From: Flavobacteriales bacterium
Lineage (GTDB): Bacteria > Bacteroidota > Bacteroidia > Flavobacteriales_C > GCA-002722245
DNA: 64,000 nt
Reading direction: 5' to 3'
Assembly: GCA_023251075.1 (NCBI GenBank)
Contig: JAHEZM010000015.1
Span: 1 to 64,000 of the forward strand
Shown here: one piece after another, positions 1 to 9,492 of the stretch
How the letters are laid out: every line of letters begins with the position of its first letter
Numbering within the stretch: the first letter of the stretch is position 1
Made by a program: the position numbers and the translations under genes
Notes under the pieces: generated by a model
What the model saw: only the letters and a program-made list of their open reading frames with translations
What the model was told of the DNA's origin: nothing
The model's database searches: none

Positions 1-229
1 GTGGTTGAGCATACCATTTAGCCTTCATGAATTTTTGTTCCAAACCTTTAGGCACTTCCACATTATCGGCAGAAACCTGAGGAACATCCATCAACTCCAA
101 CGATTCCTTCAAAGAAGGATCACTGTTAACGAATGTGATAAACTGTTGCTGTTGTGCAGCATCCAATTTGCCTTCAAAATAATTGAAGAGCCATTCGTCG
201 AAGTTAATATGGTTGAGTTCGTTCATCAT
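1..229 (-). CDS. Partial anti-sigma-like protein, C-terminus beyond window
   Basis: An open minus-strand frame starts at the ATG at 229 and runs off the left edge, giving about 76 residues that begin MMNELNHINFDEWLFNYFEG. The N-terminus is acidic and helical, with the short pattern DEWLFNYFEGKL...QQQFITFVNSDPSL that is typical of the cytoplasmic end of Bacteroidota anti-sigma or zinc-finger-like regulators encoded after ECF sigma genes. Its ATG overlaps the TGA of the sigma gene (ATGA), so the two are translationally coupled. The role as regulator of the upstream sigma factor is inferred from this arrangement. No membrane segment is visible in the part present. Confidence 0.6.
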   Translation of the reverse strand, partial: MMNELNHINFDEWLFNYFEGKLDAAQQQQFITFVNSDPSLKESLELMDVPQVSADNVEVPKGLEQKFMKAKWYAQP

Positions 230-714
230 AAATTCAAATCAACATTAAGTAATTTAAGTTCATCGCGCATTTTTTGACGTGCGCGGAACAGGTACACTTT
301 CACCTGTGATTCATTTAAATTAAGTATTTCGCCTATCTCTTTATAATCATATCCTTCCATATCTCGCAAAAGCAAAATTGATTTTTGCAGAGGCGGAAGT
401 TTCTGTAGTAGTAAGTCAACTATTTCTTTGGCCTCAAATTCATTGCTGGGTTTAACCGGCACATGAATGGGCTCATCTGAATGCACATTTCTTTTGTCCT
501 TCTCCAAATACTTTAGCATAAAATGATATGCCGTAGTAAAAAGCCATGATTTCTCTTTCCCCTCCTGAATATTGTCTTTGTGTTCCCACAGCTTTACAAA
601 AGTATCCTGAAGCAAATCCTGAACAGCATCTTTATCACGTACCGATTTAAAAAGAAATTTATAGAGCGGGCCCGTAAACTCTTTAACCAATGCGTTATAT
701 CGACTGTTATCCAA
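226..714 (-). CDS. ECF-type RNA polymerase sigma factor
   Basis: A 162-residue sigma-70 family protein of ECF size. Region 2 lies at about residues 10-75 (PLYKFLF...AVQDLLQDTFVKLWEH) and region 4 at about 105-155, with the helix-turn-helix YDYKEIGEILNLNESQVKVYLFRARQ split by a short linker; regions 1 and 3 are absent, as expected for ECF factors. It directs RNA polymerase to a small regulon, usually held in check by the product of the next gene, which overlaps it by 4 bases. The target genes cannot be told from the sequence; the envelope-protein genes beside it are candidates only by position. Confidence 0.93.
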   Translation of the reverse strand: MDNSRYNALVKEFTGPLYKFLFKSVRDKDAVQDLLQDTFVKLWEHKDNIQEGKEKSWLFTTAYHFMLKYLEKDKRNVHSDEPIHVPVKPSNEFEAKEIVDLLLQKLPPLQKSILLLRDMEGYDYKEIGEILNLNESQVKVYLFRARQKMRDELKLLNVDLNL

Positions 715-799
715 TGATCTAGTTTTTGATTGTTCTAAAAGAACGCCGAAAGGTACGAATCAAAAACGAAAAATGCACTTCAAAGAACGAAATCCTTTT

Positions 800-1615
800 T
801 TAACGGTGTGGACCAACACGCAAGTGGCTAACACCCGTAGAGCTGCTTCCCCTAAAACTTGAGCCATATCCACCCACCTGAACACCACTCCATCTGGCAT
901 TTTGAAAAGCATCCCATTTAATCTTACAATTGATTCCTGCGGTAAACGTGAACATTTCATAAGATGGTGCCATCGAAACATTGCTGTAAACATATTGTTT
1001 ATCACTTGTAACTTTACTGAAATCAATAAAAGCAGTTGGTCCACCATTTTGATAAGTAACAGCCATCTGTAATTCTACAACATCATTAATTTCATAAAAT
1101 GTACCTACGGTGTACATTTGATTCCAGGTGTTGGTGGAAGTTTTAACATTAGTGGGGTTATTATTCACCACATTCGCTTGTGAGGATGAACCGCTGCTAG
1201 TGTTATTACTATAGTTACTATTACCAGTAAATTGATCATTAAAACCAGTACCTAAAAAACCATATGCATATTGGAAATAGGGCTTCCATTTAAAAGCGTT
1301 AAACACTAAACGTCCACCAACATTAGCATAAGCCACCGTGTTGTAAATTCTTTCTTTTCCATCTGATAAAGAATATGTTTTGTCTCCACAGGTTAAACCA
1401 CCAAAGTTGAACCCCGCATCTAATCTTACATGCTTTTTATTGAGAATCCCTCCATACAAATCAAAATTCACTAAATAACCAGCATTAGGATAATTGTACT
1501 TCAATAAAGATCTTCCAGGCAACGCTAAACCTCCATTAACCGACATCATCATTTGCGATTCTACCGAATGGGCAAATGATAAAAGTATGGTTGATATGAG
1601 TATGATTTTTTTCAT
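800..1615 (-). CDS. Outer-membrane beta-barrel-like protein
   Basis: A 271-residue protein with a clear signal peptide (about residues 1-20, ending near VESQ), followed by alternating hydrophobic/aromatic strands (YANVGGRLVFNAF, KPYFQYAYGFLG, VVELQMAVTYQNG) typical of small porin-like barrels in this phylum. Residues about 130-165 form a Ser/Asn/Thr-rich low-complexity loop, probably extracellular. The C-terminus (VSHLRVGPHR) lacks the usual terminal aromatic residue, so either the last strand is atypical or this is a periplasmic or surface protein. It follows the large T9SS surface protein gene on the same strand with a gap of about 60 bases and may be co-transcribed with it. No specific function is recognised. 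Confidence 0.7.
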   Translation of the reverse strand: MKKIILISTILLSFAHSVESQMMMSVNGGLALPGRSLLKYNYPNAGYLVNFDLYGGILNKKHVRLDAGFNFGGLTCGDKTYSLSDGKERIYNTVAYANVGGRLVFNAFKWKPYFQYAYGFLGTGFNDQFTGNSNYSNNTSSGSSSQANVVNNNPTNVKTSTNTWNQMYTVGTFYEINDVVELQMAVTYQNGGPTAFIDFSKVTSDKQYVYSNVSMAPSYEMFTFTAGINCKIKWDAFQNARWSGVQVGGYGSSFRGSSSTGVSHLRVGPHR

Positions 1616-1675
1616 AATTGCTCTTTGTATCTATAAGATCTTTAAAATAATGATTTGTTACAGGAGGAAGAGAAA

Positions 1676-4027
1676 TTATTTCACAAGAGTTACAATTCCC
1701 CGTAAATGGGTGGTTTCAGAAGGCTTATCAAAAAACGAAACCTCTACATTGTAAACATAAGTATCGATGGGCGACATTTGTTCATTGTTATTTCGTCGGC
1801 CATTCCATCCTTCAGCAATATTTGAAGTTTGAAAAATCATTTCACCCCAACGGTTGAAGATTTGAATATGGTAAGATGAAATATTGTAACCATAAGCCCT
1901 GAAAGTTTCATTTTCATTATTGTCGTTGGGTGTAAAAGCATTAGGCAAATAAAGGGTATAAAAATCTACTCTCGCTGGTTTCACCACAGTATCACTGCAT
2001 CCGGCATTATCGAAAATAATCAATTTAATATCATAAGAACCTGTATCGGCATAGGTATGAATTGGATTTTTATTGAAAATATCACCTTCATTATCCCCAA
2101 AATCCCATATTCTTTTTTGTACTTTCCCTTTTGAAAGATCATTAATCACTGCCCTGGGATTAGAAATATTCATCAAATTGGGTTTAACATTAAAATCAGC
2201 CACTAAATCCTCATTTACAGTTACCAAAACACTATCCGTCCAATTACAAAATCCAAGCATACTTACTTTGGCTTTATAATAACTCGATTTTTTTGGTGTT
2301 GCTATAGCAGAAAATGCATTATTAGCACTTAAAGGTTCCGTGTAAGTCCATAAAATACTTCCGGTAGCCGGTGCAACATTTAAGTTCGCTGTTTGTCCTT
2401 TGCACAAAATGGTATCGTTACTGATAGTGTGGTTTTGACGAGGTAGAATAATTAAATTCTTTTGATCGTAGGCAACGCAACCGTATTCATCAATTCCTTT
2501 TAAGGTAAGTATGTGATTTTGATTCACCAAAATATTTAAAAACTCGCCACGAGCTGTAGTAAAAGATTGCGGACCCCATTGATAAGTAACAGCACCGCTT
2601 GCCTGAACAGAGATTTTTTCACCCAAACAAGTAATGGTATCTCCCACTATTTTCACTGTTGGTAAAGCATGAAACGTAACGTTAATTTCATCTTTAATTA
2701 CACAACCCGAAACCGTCATAACTTCTACCCAATACAAGCCTGTAGATTGCACATTTAAAGTATTAGAAGTACTGTTGTCTTGCCATTTTAACGACTGCAC
2801 GATTCCTGACTTTATAATGGGAACAAGCGTTACCACATCACCCACGCAAGCATCAATATCATTGCCTAAAGAAAAATCAACCCCATTATCTACTTTAACA
2901 CTGAAAGTATAAGTTTGATAGCCCAGCAAAGGACAATTATTATCATACACCGTTACAGAAAATAAATAGGGTTCGTCGCGCGAATCAGATGTTTTTGTTG
3001 CCCAGCAGAACTTTCCGGTTGGCCGAGATCCGCTGCCAGGATTGAAAGTAGCATTAGGTATTCCCGCATTCCACTCTAAAGTTAAATTTTGATTGTTATC
3101 AGCATCGAAAGAAGGAATATTAAAACAAACATTATTACCACCACAAACAGTAACTGCATAATTTCCATTTCCATCTATCCCTTTTAAATAGGGCAAATTA
3201 TTGGTACATGGAGTAACAATTACCTGCATATCTCTACTTACGCTTCCAACAAACTTTCCCTTTCTGTATTCACTTACTTTAAAAGCAAATACCGTTACCT
3301 CTAAATTAGTTGGCTTAAAACAAATATCTCCGGTTTTAGTATCAAATGTAACGGGAGTAGAAGAAGAGATGGGGTGGTCTTTAGAATATCCAGCATAATA
3401 AACTATCCCAACAGGATCAATCAATTCAAATACCAGAGAATCGCCATCTACTTCATAGCTTCCCTGACTAAAACAATATTGTTCATTCAAACAAACATAA
3501 GGAGCTGCTTTATTTAAAAATTTAGGTGATGAATTTTTATAACCGTCTTTCAAATTAATTACTGCCGTTTCACCAATTTCAATTGCCGTAGCCGTATTAA
3601 TTAAGTTATTTCTGCAGCAAGAAGCCCACTCCACACGAAACAATTTACTTATGTTGGGACTCAAAAAAACAAAGCCCTTGTAAACATATTCCTGAATACC
3701 CGGATACTGTGCTCCCACCATACCACAGGTAGTAGTAATAGTAGGACAATATAACTTCAATTCTTTTCCTGTTCCATCTTCTTGTTGCAAAGTGAAAGAT
3801 TCTAAAAACACTGAATCGTGTTCATCATCATATACGGTCATAGATTCTATATCCGACACTGGTATTCCCGCACAATCACGATACAATTTTAAAGTGAAAT
3901 CATATTTGTTATTCCCTTTGTATTCATAGGTTATTTCTGTGGCTACAATATGATCGGCAAAAAGATTTAAACTCCAGAAACTAAAGAGCAAAAACAATAC
4001 AAAACAGGATATAAAGTTTCGATACAT
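1676..4027 (-). CDS. Large secreted surface protein, PKD domain, T9SS type B sorting domain
   Basis: A 783-residue protein with an N-terminal signal peptide (about 1-25), a long beta-rich region, three Ig-like stretches at about 390-560 that each open with a Cys (CVGDVVTL, CLGEKISV, LCKGQTANL), a PKD domain at about 600-680 (WDFGDN ... HTYADTGSYD), and a C-terminal domain at about 690-783 (LPNAFTPNDNNENETF, IFNRWGEMIF, GWNGR) that matches the gliding-motility-associated or CHU_C type B sorting signal. The family is exported through the T9SS and fixed to the cell surface. It is probably an adhesin or structural surface protein; no catalytic motif is visible. The partner barrel genes nearby may form a surface module, but this is inference. 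Confidence 0.88.
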   Translation of the reverse strand: MYRNFISCFVLFLLFSFWSLNLFADHIVATEITYEYKGNNKYDFTLKLYRDCAGIPVSDIESMTVYDDEHDSVFLESFTLQQEDGTGKELKLYCPTITTTCGMVGAQYPGIQEYVYKGFVFLSPNISKLFRVEWASCCRNNLINTATAIEIGETAVINLKDGYKNSSPKFLNKAAPYVCLNEQYCFSQGSYEVDGDSLVFELIDPVGIVYYAGYSKDHPISSSTPVTFDTKTGDICFKPTNLEVTVFAFKVSEYRKGKFVGSVSRDMQVIVTPCTNNLPYLKGIDGNGNYAVTVCGGNNVCFNIPSFDADNNQNLTLEWNAGIPNATFNPGSGSRPTGKFCWATKTSDSRDEPYLFSVTVYDNNCPLLGYQTYTFSVKVDNGVDFSLGNDIDACVGDVVTLVPIIKSGIVQSLKWQDNSTSNTLNVQSTGLYWVEVMTVSGCVIKDEINVTFHALPTVKIVGDTITCLGEKISVQASGAVTYQWGPQSFTTARGEFLNILVNQNHILTLKGIDEYGCVAYDQKNLIILPRQNHTISNDTILCKGQTANLNVAPATGSILWTYTEPLSANNAFSAIATPKKSSYYKAKVSMLGFCNWTDSVLVTVNEDLVADFNVKPNLMNISNPRAVINDLSKGKVQKRIWDFGDNEGDIFNKNPIHTYADTGSYDIKLIIFDNAGCSDTVVKPARVDFYTLYLPNAFTPNDNNENETFRAYGYNISSYHIQIFNRWGEMIFQTSNIAEGWNGRRNNNEQMSPIDTYVYNVEVSFFDKPSETTHLRGIVTLVK

Positions 4028-4066
4028 ATAATCTTTAGATACATAATTGATGGAATAGTTACAGCA

Positions 4067-5023
4067 CTATGGCACCAATGTGTATGTTTTTAAAAATTGC
4101 CCCATTACCGTGCCATAACCCTGATTAACGTTTTGGTACAATGAAACAGCTTCTGCAGGAGGGGAATCGCCCAAACCCCCATTATTCTCCATATAATGAT
4201 CATAGCTGGTTTCATACAGCCTTTTGTCCTTATTGTATGCATACACCTTAAGCACTAAATTATCTGTTAGATCTCCTTCATTCTTGGTGTTGGTTGGGTT
4301 GATTTGAATGGTAGTAGTAGCAGAATTTTTGAATGACCCAGAGAGTGCCACCACTCTATTTCCAATATTTTTAAACGATGCATTTTCGTCGTCAGTAGTG
4401 TTTTTCCCCTGAGCGAAATTTGAAGTAAAAACATCAATGTTTTCAGTACACAAAACGCTAAACACCATATCGTCATTTTGATCTTCAATTACAAAAACAT
4501 ATTCCACATCATCATCAGAAGTTTGCGTAAGGGTGACATTCAATTTTCCTACTCGATAACTGGCAATAAGATCTGTAATTATTTGCTCTGAATAGCTATT
4601 CACCAAAACTGAATAATTGTCTTTTGGTAAAGTAGTATTTCCTGAAGCTGTTGGATACTTGCTATCGAATGCTTTGATCTCATAATTTTTTCCTTCTTTT
4701 AATGAATATTTTCCAATAAAATCAAAAGGCGTTTTAGCGGTGCCACTTAAATCCGGATAAAGTGTATCTACCACATTTCCCCCCTCATATAAATAAACAT
4801 TGGCAGAATTTAACCGAACTATTTTTTGCGATCCATCTGTTGCAACAATGGTATTAGAAACCATTGCTCTCGGAATTTGATTCGCAATTAAATTACTATT
4901 CAGGGCGATTCTTGGATTATGATCCGACGACAACATATTTACTGCTCCGGGTTTGTCTTTCTGACAAGCAGAGAAAAAGAAAATCACCGCTGTAAAACCT
5001 AATATATGCATTGAACTTTTCAT
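4067..5023 (-). CDS. DUF4249 family lipoprotein
   Basis: A 318-residue lipoprotein with a lipobox ending at Cys20 (FFFSAC), so probably anchored in the outer membrane. The body resembles the DUF4249 family: an early beta domain with a bound-adhesin-like pattern (VYLYEGGNVVDTL, GKYSLKEGKNYEIKAF) and a conserved late segment (YDHYMENNG ... NVNQGYGTVMGQF). DUF4249 genes usually sit directly after a TonB-dependent receptor, as here, where the receptor ends 20 bases upstream. It is thought to act as an accessory substrate-binding or lid protein, but the substrate is unknown. Confidence 0.85.
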   Translation of the reverse strand: MKSSMHILGFTAVIFFFSACQKDKPGAVNMLSSDHNPRIALNSNLIANQIPRAMVSNTIVATDGSQKIVRLNSANVYLYEGGNVVDTLYPDLSGTAKTPFDFIGKYSLKEGKNYEIKAFDSKYPTASGNTTLPKDNYSVLVNSYSEQIITDLIASYRVGKLNVTLTQTSDDDVEYVFVIEDQNDDMVFSVLCTENIDVFTSNFAQGKNTTDDENASFKNIGNRVVALSGSFKNSATTTIQINPTNTKNEGDLTDNLVLKVYAYNKDKRLYETSYDHYMENNGGLGDSPPAEAVSLYQNVNQGYGTVMGQFLKTYTLVP

Positions 5024-5042
5024 ACTTTTTTTATTTAATTTT

Positions 5043-7265
5043 TTAAAATTTAATGTTGTACATCAACGATGGAGTCATCCCTTTTAAATTGGTTATATAT
5101 AATTTGTAACTCCAGGTTTGAATACCCAATTTTTTCTTTTTAGTAAATGAAATTCCCATATCAATTCCCGTGTAAGAAGGATAGGTTGCCTGATTAATTA
5201 CAGAAGGCTGATACGCCACAATATAATTGCCATCAGGTGTTGGAGCAGCATATTTATAATTAAAAACAGTGTAAGGACTTCCTGTGCTAAACAAGGTGTT
5301 AGCCGACATGGAGATTTTTTCATTGATAAAATACAAAAGAGAAAAAGAGGCGGTGTGTCGCTTATCATAATCACTCAAAATAGTTTGAGGACTTCTGTTG
5401 CGATCGTTTACAGTACTCCAAGAAAGATTGTAAGATAAGGAAGTACGAAGCTTTGGTCCGTTCGCTTGAATCATAGTTTCCAATCCGTATGCCTGACCAC
5501 TTACTGGTTCGTTTGTTGCAATAGCATACGATAAAATATTATTCATTTTTTTATAGTATGCATCAACGTTGAAAACAAAAGTTTTTCTACCAGAAATAAT
5601 TTTTTCCTGATATCCTATATTGCTGTGCCAGGTTGTTTGAGGTGCGATTGAATCAGTTGCCATCACTATATTTTGCTGCGTAACACTACAATATTGTTGC
5701 GACACTTCTGATGAAACTTTTACTAAACTATTGGGAGATAAAGCATAGAATAAACTAAGGTGTGGTTCAGGAAAAAAATAACTTTTTTTGCTAGTAATTG
5801 CACTGGCTAAATTCACTCCGGCATTCAACTTCATTTCTTTGGAAATGGTCCAATCATCTTGAACATACATTCTGATTTCATGTAAATACTCGTCGATATT
5901 GAAATTCACTTTTTCACTTTTTCCCGCGTAATTAACATCCAGAGAAAAATTTCCATGACCATGGTGCAATGAATAATTTGCACCCAATTTGAATTGGTGC
6001 TGATTACTCATGGCATAATTAAAATCACTTTTTAAAATATAACTATCAAAAGAAGTATTCACTTGAGTATTAATTACTGTGCTTCCTGTAGGAGAAGTTA
6101 TAGATATTTCGAAAGGCACATCAGCCGTTGCGTATCTTGAAAATATTGCACTGTGATTGGCAAATAATTTATTGTTGAATTGCTGATTCCATCGCAAAGA
6201 AGTCATTAGATTTCTCAAAATCCCATCGGTTTTAAAATGAAGCGCCGATGCAGCAGTATCATTTACATTTACTACCAATCCTGCGTTGGTTTTACCGGAA
6301 TAAAATCCTAAATACAATCTATTTTTTTCATTAATAATATAATTTGTTTTGGCGGTGAAATCATACAAACTACTGGTTGCGCTAATCGCTCCGCTAGTGA
6401 GTGTGCTAAGAGATGAGCCCGCTATATCCGGCAAATAACTTTTTCGAAAAGATAAAAGGTACGACGATTTATTTTTAACAATAGGACCCTCGAAAGTAGC
6501 GCGATAAGAAACAGTACCCAGAGTAAGATCTCCTTTTGTTTTTTGCATATCTCCTTCTCTCAATCTGAAATCTAAAACACTGGCACTTCTGCCTGCCGAT
6601 GCAGCATCAATTCCGTTTTTTTGAAAATTAATACTTTGAACAGCATCCATATTTAACCCGGAAACTTCCCATCCAAATATTCCAAAATACTGATGAAAAG
6701 GATAGTAAATAGGAGCTCCATCTAACAAGTAATAATTATCGCCACGTGTTCCTCCGCGCACATTAAACCCAGCATCATTAATCCGTCCGGATTGAGAAAA
6801 CTTCACACCAGGTAACATTTGCAGGGCTTTCGAAAAATCAGGCTCCAAAGCATAATTTGCTCCTTTCCTAATACTCTCGCCACTCAATAGATAATTTTGA
6901 TTTTTGTTTACTCTTCGATTATTTAAACTATCTGCTTGTCTGAATTGCAATTTATTCATTACAATATTCAAGGTTGCATCAGCAGAAAAAACAGTATCAA
7001 TAATTACTGTTTCATAACCATCACGAAAAAAGTACAATTTCGTTTTTTTATCTGCATGTTTTTTTGAATGTTCCAATTCAAAAGAGAAAAATCCATACTC
7101 ATTTGAATTCACCACAAAAGTTTTTGAGCTATCAGTAATAGTAATTGAATTCAAATATTCTTTACTTGAGTTTTCTACAACATAACCATTAACAATAATG
7201 GGTTTATTGGCGACGGAAATAAAAGAATGAAACAATGCAATTCCCATTAACAAAATCTTCTTCAT
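5043..7265 (-). CDS. TonB-dependent outer-membrane receptor
   Basis: A 740-residue receptor with a signal peptide (about 1-19), a carboxypeptidase-like regulatory domain (about 22-105, containing VNGYVVENSSKEYLNSITI), a plug domain at about 125-235 (ALQMLPGVKFSQSG, FNVRGGTRGDNYYLLDGAPIY) and a 22-strand type beta-barrel ending in Phe (YNIKF), the normal outer-membrane signature. It imports a ligand using TonB/ExbBD energy. It lies first in an apparent operon with the DUF4249 lipoprotein gene. The substrate cannot be inferred; no SusD gene is present, so polysaccharide uptake of the classical Sus type is unlikely. Confidence 0.93.
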   Translation of the reverse strand: MKKILLMGIALFHSFISVANKPIIVNGYVVENSSKEYLNSITITDSSKTFVVNSNEYGFFSFELEHSKKHADKKTKLYFFRDGYETVIIDTVFSADATLNIVMNKLQFRQADSLNNRRVNKNQNYLLSGESIRKGANYALEPDFSKALQMLPGVKFSQSGRINDAGFNVRGGTRGDNYYLLDGAPIYYPFHQYFGIFGWEVSGLNMDAVQSINFQKNGIDAASAGRSASVLDFRLREGDMQKTKGDLTLGTVSYRATFEGPIVKNKSSYLLSFRKSYLPDIAGSSLSTLTSGAISATSSLYDFTAKTNYIINEKNRLYLGFYSGKTNAGLVVNVNDTAASALHFKTDGILRNLMTSLRWNQQFNNKLFANHSAIFSRYATADVPFEISITSPTGSTVINTQVNTSFDSYILKSDFNYAMSNQHQFKLGANYSLHHGHGNFSLDVNYAGKSEKVNFNIDEYLHEIRMYVQDDWTISKEMKLNAGVNLASAITSKKSYFFPEPHLSLFYALSPNSLVKVSSEVSQQYCSVTQQNIVMATDSIAPQTTWHSNIGYQEKIISGRKTFVFNVDAYYKKMNNILSYAIATNEPVSGQAYGLETMIQANGPKLRTSLSYNLSWSTVNDRNRSPQTILSDYDKRHTASFSLLYFINEKISMSANTLFSTGSPYTVFNYKYAAPTPDGNYIVAYQPSVINQATYPSYTGIDMGISFTKKKKLGIQTWSYKLYITNLKGMTPSLMYNIKF

Positions 7266-7321
7266 ACATATATTTTGCTGTATGATCTGAAAGAATAGAA
7301 AATAGTTACAGACAAATTCAA

Positions 7322-8302
7322 CTACTTGAAAAATACTTGCCCGTTTTTTTCTTCAATGAGTTGAAATGGTTCTTCTTTAAGAATAAGAAATCCGTCGATA
7401 TCAATAAAATTAATTCCTGCGCATAAACACATCGCCGAACGAATACCTACAGTGGTTTCAACCATACATCCTATCATGGTTTTTAACGATCTCTTTCGCG
7501 CTTCATTGATAATTCGCAAACCATTAATATAACCCCCCGCTTTTTGCAATTTCATATTTACACCATGAAACTGTTGGGCTATAGAATCCATATCGGGGGA
7601 ATCGGTAATCGATTCATCTCCCATTAACAAAATACTGCTTTTGGGTTTTAAATATTTGTATTCATCTATTTTGGTTGAAGGCATGGGTTGTTCTAAAAAA
7701 GCAACAGGATATTTTTGAATGAATTCAATATATTTCAATACTTCATCGGGGTTTTGAAATGCCTCGTTGCCGTCAATCATTATTTGTTGTTTCGATACTT
7801 TTGAAATTTCTTTCAAAGCCTCCACCCCATTTTCTGCGTTGATTTTAAGTTTTAAATATTTGAAACGTTTCAAATTATATTTGTTATAAAAACCACACAT
7901 TTCCTCAATAGGCATAATAGGCATGGTAAAGGCCGTAAAAATTTCTTTGGCCTTAGGAATATTCAAATAGTTCTCTACTTCATTCTTACTCCAAAAATTG
8001 ATGAAAGCTGATTCAATACCAAAACGTAAAGAATTACAGGTTCTCACATTTTGAAAAAGGGAATGAAGCATTTCTATAGTAGTTATCGTTGCCAGTCCTT
8101 TATTTACCAATTGATTAAATTGCTCTATAATTAATTCTGCACTTTCTCCATAACGCACATTAGGCGCCACTTCTCCCAAAGCTTCATATTCAGAATTCTT
8201 AACTTTAACAAAGAAATTTCTTTTAAAATCGGAAGCGTTGCGTGCGATCTTCCAGGTGAACTTAAGTTCTAAAGTTTTTTCTTCAAGAGAGATATTCATC
8301 AT
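7322..8302 (-). CDS. Dipeptide epimerase of the enolase superfamily
   Basis: A 326-residue enolase-superfamily enzyme of the muconate-lactonizing/L-Ala-D/L-Glu epimerase group. The catalytic KxK pair is at Lys151/Lys153 (KLKINAENG), metal ligands are Asp177 (MIDGNEAF), Glu204 (FLEQPMP) and Asp229 (MGDES), and the second-side Lys is at 251 or 254 (VNMKLQKAGG). These features suit epimerization of dipeptides released from murein, but substrate specificity varies within the family. Two adjacent ATG codons (8302, 8299) could start it. It stands alone, downstream of a strong terminator that ends the kinase gene. Confidence 0.87.
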   Translation of the reverse strand: MMNISLEEKTLELKFTWKIARNASDFKRNFFVKVKNSEYEALGEVAPNVRYGESAELIIEQFNQLVNKGLATITTIEMLHSLFQNVRTCNSLRFGIESAFINFWSKNEVENYLNIPKAKEIFTAFTMPIMPIEEMCGFYNKYNLKRFKYLKLKINAENGVEALKEISKVSKQQIMIDGNEAFQNPDEVLKYIEFIQKYPVAFLEQPMPSTKIDEYKYLKPKSSILLMGDESITDSPDMDSIAQQFHGVNMKLQKAGGYINGLRIINEARKRSLKTMIGCMVETTVGIRSAMCLCAGINFIDIDGFLILKEEPFQLIEEKNGQVFFK

Positions 8303-8315
8303 AGTACTAAAATAG

Positions 8316-8352
8316 AAAAAGCCCCAGGTATTGAAATATCTGGGGCTTTTTT
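8316..8352. terminator. Rho-independent terminator, bidirectional
   Basis: A hairpin with arms AAAAAGCCCCAG and CTGGGGCTTTTTT around a short AT loop, with A-runs on one side and T-runs on the other. It lies 15 bases past the stop of the PfkB kinase gene (minus strand) and just before the epimerase start, so it separates the two. Confidence 0.9.
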
Positions 8353-8366
8353 ATTTTGAAAATTAA

Positions 8367-9296
8367 TTAATAAGCTACTGCCTCTAATTCAAATCTGGTT
8401 AAATTAATAAACTTGTCGATTCTCTCATGAACTTCATTATAACTCAATGTTTCCATTCTCTTTGTTCCAAAATCCTGAACACAAAAAGAAGCTAAAGCAG
8501 AACCATGAATTACGGCACGTTTGAAATTATCGAAAGAGATATCACCCGTTTTTGCAATATAGCCAATGAACCCTCCTGCAAAAGTATCTCCCGCACCAGT
8601 TGGATCAACCACATCAGCCAATGGCAAAGCAGGAGCAAAAAACATTCTTTCTTTATCAAACAACAATGCCCCGTGTTCTCCTTTTTTAATGATCAAATAT
8701 TTGGGTCCCATCGTTAAAATTTTATGAGCGGCATTTACCAATGAGTATTCCCCGGTTAACTGACGGGCTTCTTCATCATTCACTGTAACTACATCCACCA
8801 TTGAAATGGTTTGTTTTAACTCTTCCAAAGCAATATCCATCCAAAAATTCATGGTATCCATTACAATTAATTTCGGACGATTTTTTAAGCTTTTAATCAC
8901 TTTTTGTTGAATAGCCGGGGCTAAATTCCCCAACATCAAATATTCACAATCCTGGTAAGAAGCAGGCATTTCAGGATCGAAACCAGCCAATACATTCAAC
9001 TCTGTAGTTAAAGTATCGCGAGAATTCATATCGTAATGATATTTACCAGCCCAGAAGAAAGTTTTTTCTCCTTTTTTAATTTCTAATCCTTCCAGATCAA
9101 AATTATTTTTTTTCAGCATATCAATAGCCGATGTGGGGAAATCATCTCCTACCACTGCAATTAATTTCGGTTTTTGTCCGAGTTTAGAAGCCGAAAGCCC
9201 TACATACGTAGCAGATCCTCCCACAATTTTGTCTGTTTTTCCAAAGGGAGTTTCTATAGCGTCGAAAGCGACAGTTCCCACAATTACTAAGCTCAT
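8367..9296 (-). CDS. PfkB family sugar/nucleoside kinase
   Basis: A 309-residue ribokinase-fold kinase. The N-terminal GGSATYVGLSASKLG segment (about 26-40) is the substrate-binding glycine motif; the C-terminal DPTGAGDTFAGGF motif holds the anion hole and the catalytic base Asp237. It phosphorylates a sugar or nucleoside with ATP in the cytoplasm; the substrate is not fixed by the visible motifs. The length is normal for the family. It is a single-gene unit, ending at a terminator 15 bases downstream. Confidence 0.9.
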   Translation of the reverse strand: MSLVIVGTVAFDAIETPFGKTDKIVGGSATYVGLSASKLGQKPKLIAVVGDDFPTSAIDMLKKNNFDLEGLEIKKGEKTFFWAGKYHYDMNSRDTLTTELNVLAGFDPEMPASYQDCEYLMLGNLAPAIQQKVIKSLKNRPKLIVMDTMNFWMDIALEELKQTISMVDVVTVNDEEARQLTGEYSLVNAAHKILTMGPKYLIIKKGEHGALLFDKERMFFAPALPLADVVDPTGAGDTFAGGFIGYIAKTGDISFDNFKRAVIHGSALASFCVQDFGTKRMETLSYNEVHERIDKFINLTRFELEAVAY

Positions 9297-9331
9297 GATA
9301 AAATATTTTTGCGTTTAATGGCGCTAATATA

Positions 9332-9362
9332 TTGCATAATTCCAAACTTTGAACTATACTTG
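9332..9362 (+). promoter_or_regulatory. Promoter of tRNA-Asn
   Basis: TATACTTG at 9355-9362 resembles the Bacteroidota -7 box TAnnTTTG, with TTG at 9332-9334, 20 bases upstream, as the -33 element. It is followed about 53 bases later by the tRNA-Asn 5' end. Confidence 0.5.
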
Positions 9363-9415
9363 CACTCCGTTTTTTGGAAGTTGTTCTTTAGAAACGATAA
9401 AAAATTAAGATAAAT

Positions 9416-9492
9416 TCTTCCTTAGCTCAGCTGGTTAGAGCATCTGACTGTTAATCAGAGGGTCCTTGGTTCAAGTCCAAGAGGGAGAGCCA
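9416..9492 (+). tRNA. tRNA-Asn (anticodon GTT)
   Basis: A full cloverleaf: acceptor TCTTCCT with AGGGAGA (one T-G pair), D arm GCTC...GAGC, anticodon stem TCTGA/TCAGA with loop CTGTTAA (anticodon GTT), T arm CTTGG-TTCAAGT-CCAAG, discriminator G and an encoded CCA at 9490-9492. The two other tRNAs in this window have no encoded CCA. The 3' half of the acceptor stem is the left boundary of the integrated element, and the recombinase gene ends antisense inside this tRNA (stop at 9455-9457). Confidence 0.96.

Noticed and set aside
9458-9490. C-terminal LPLGLEPRTL of the recombinase as a conserved protein motif
   Set aside because: It is the antisense translation of the tRNA-Asn 3' half, an artefact of insertion at a tRNA, not a functional domain.
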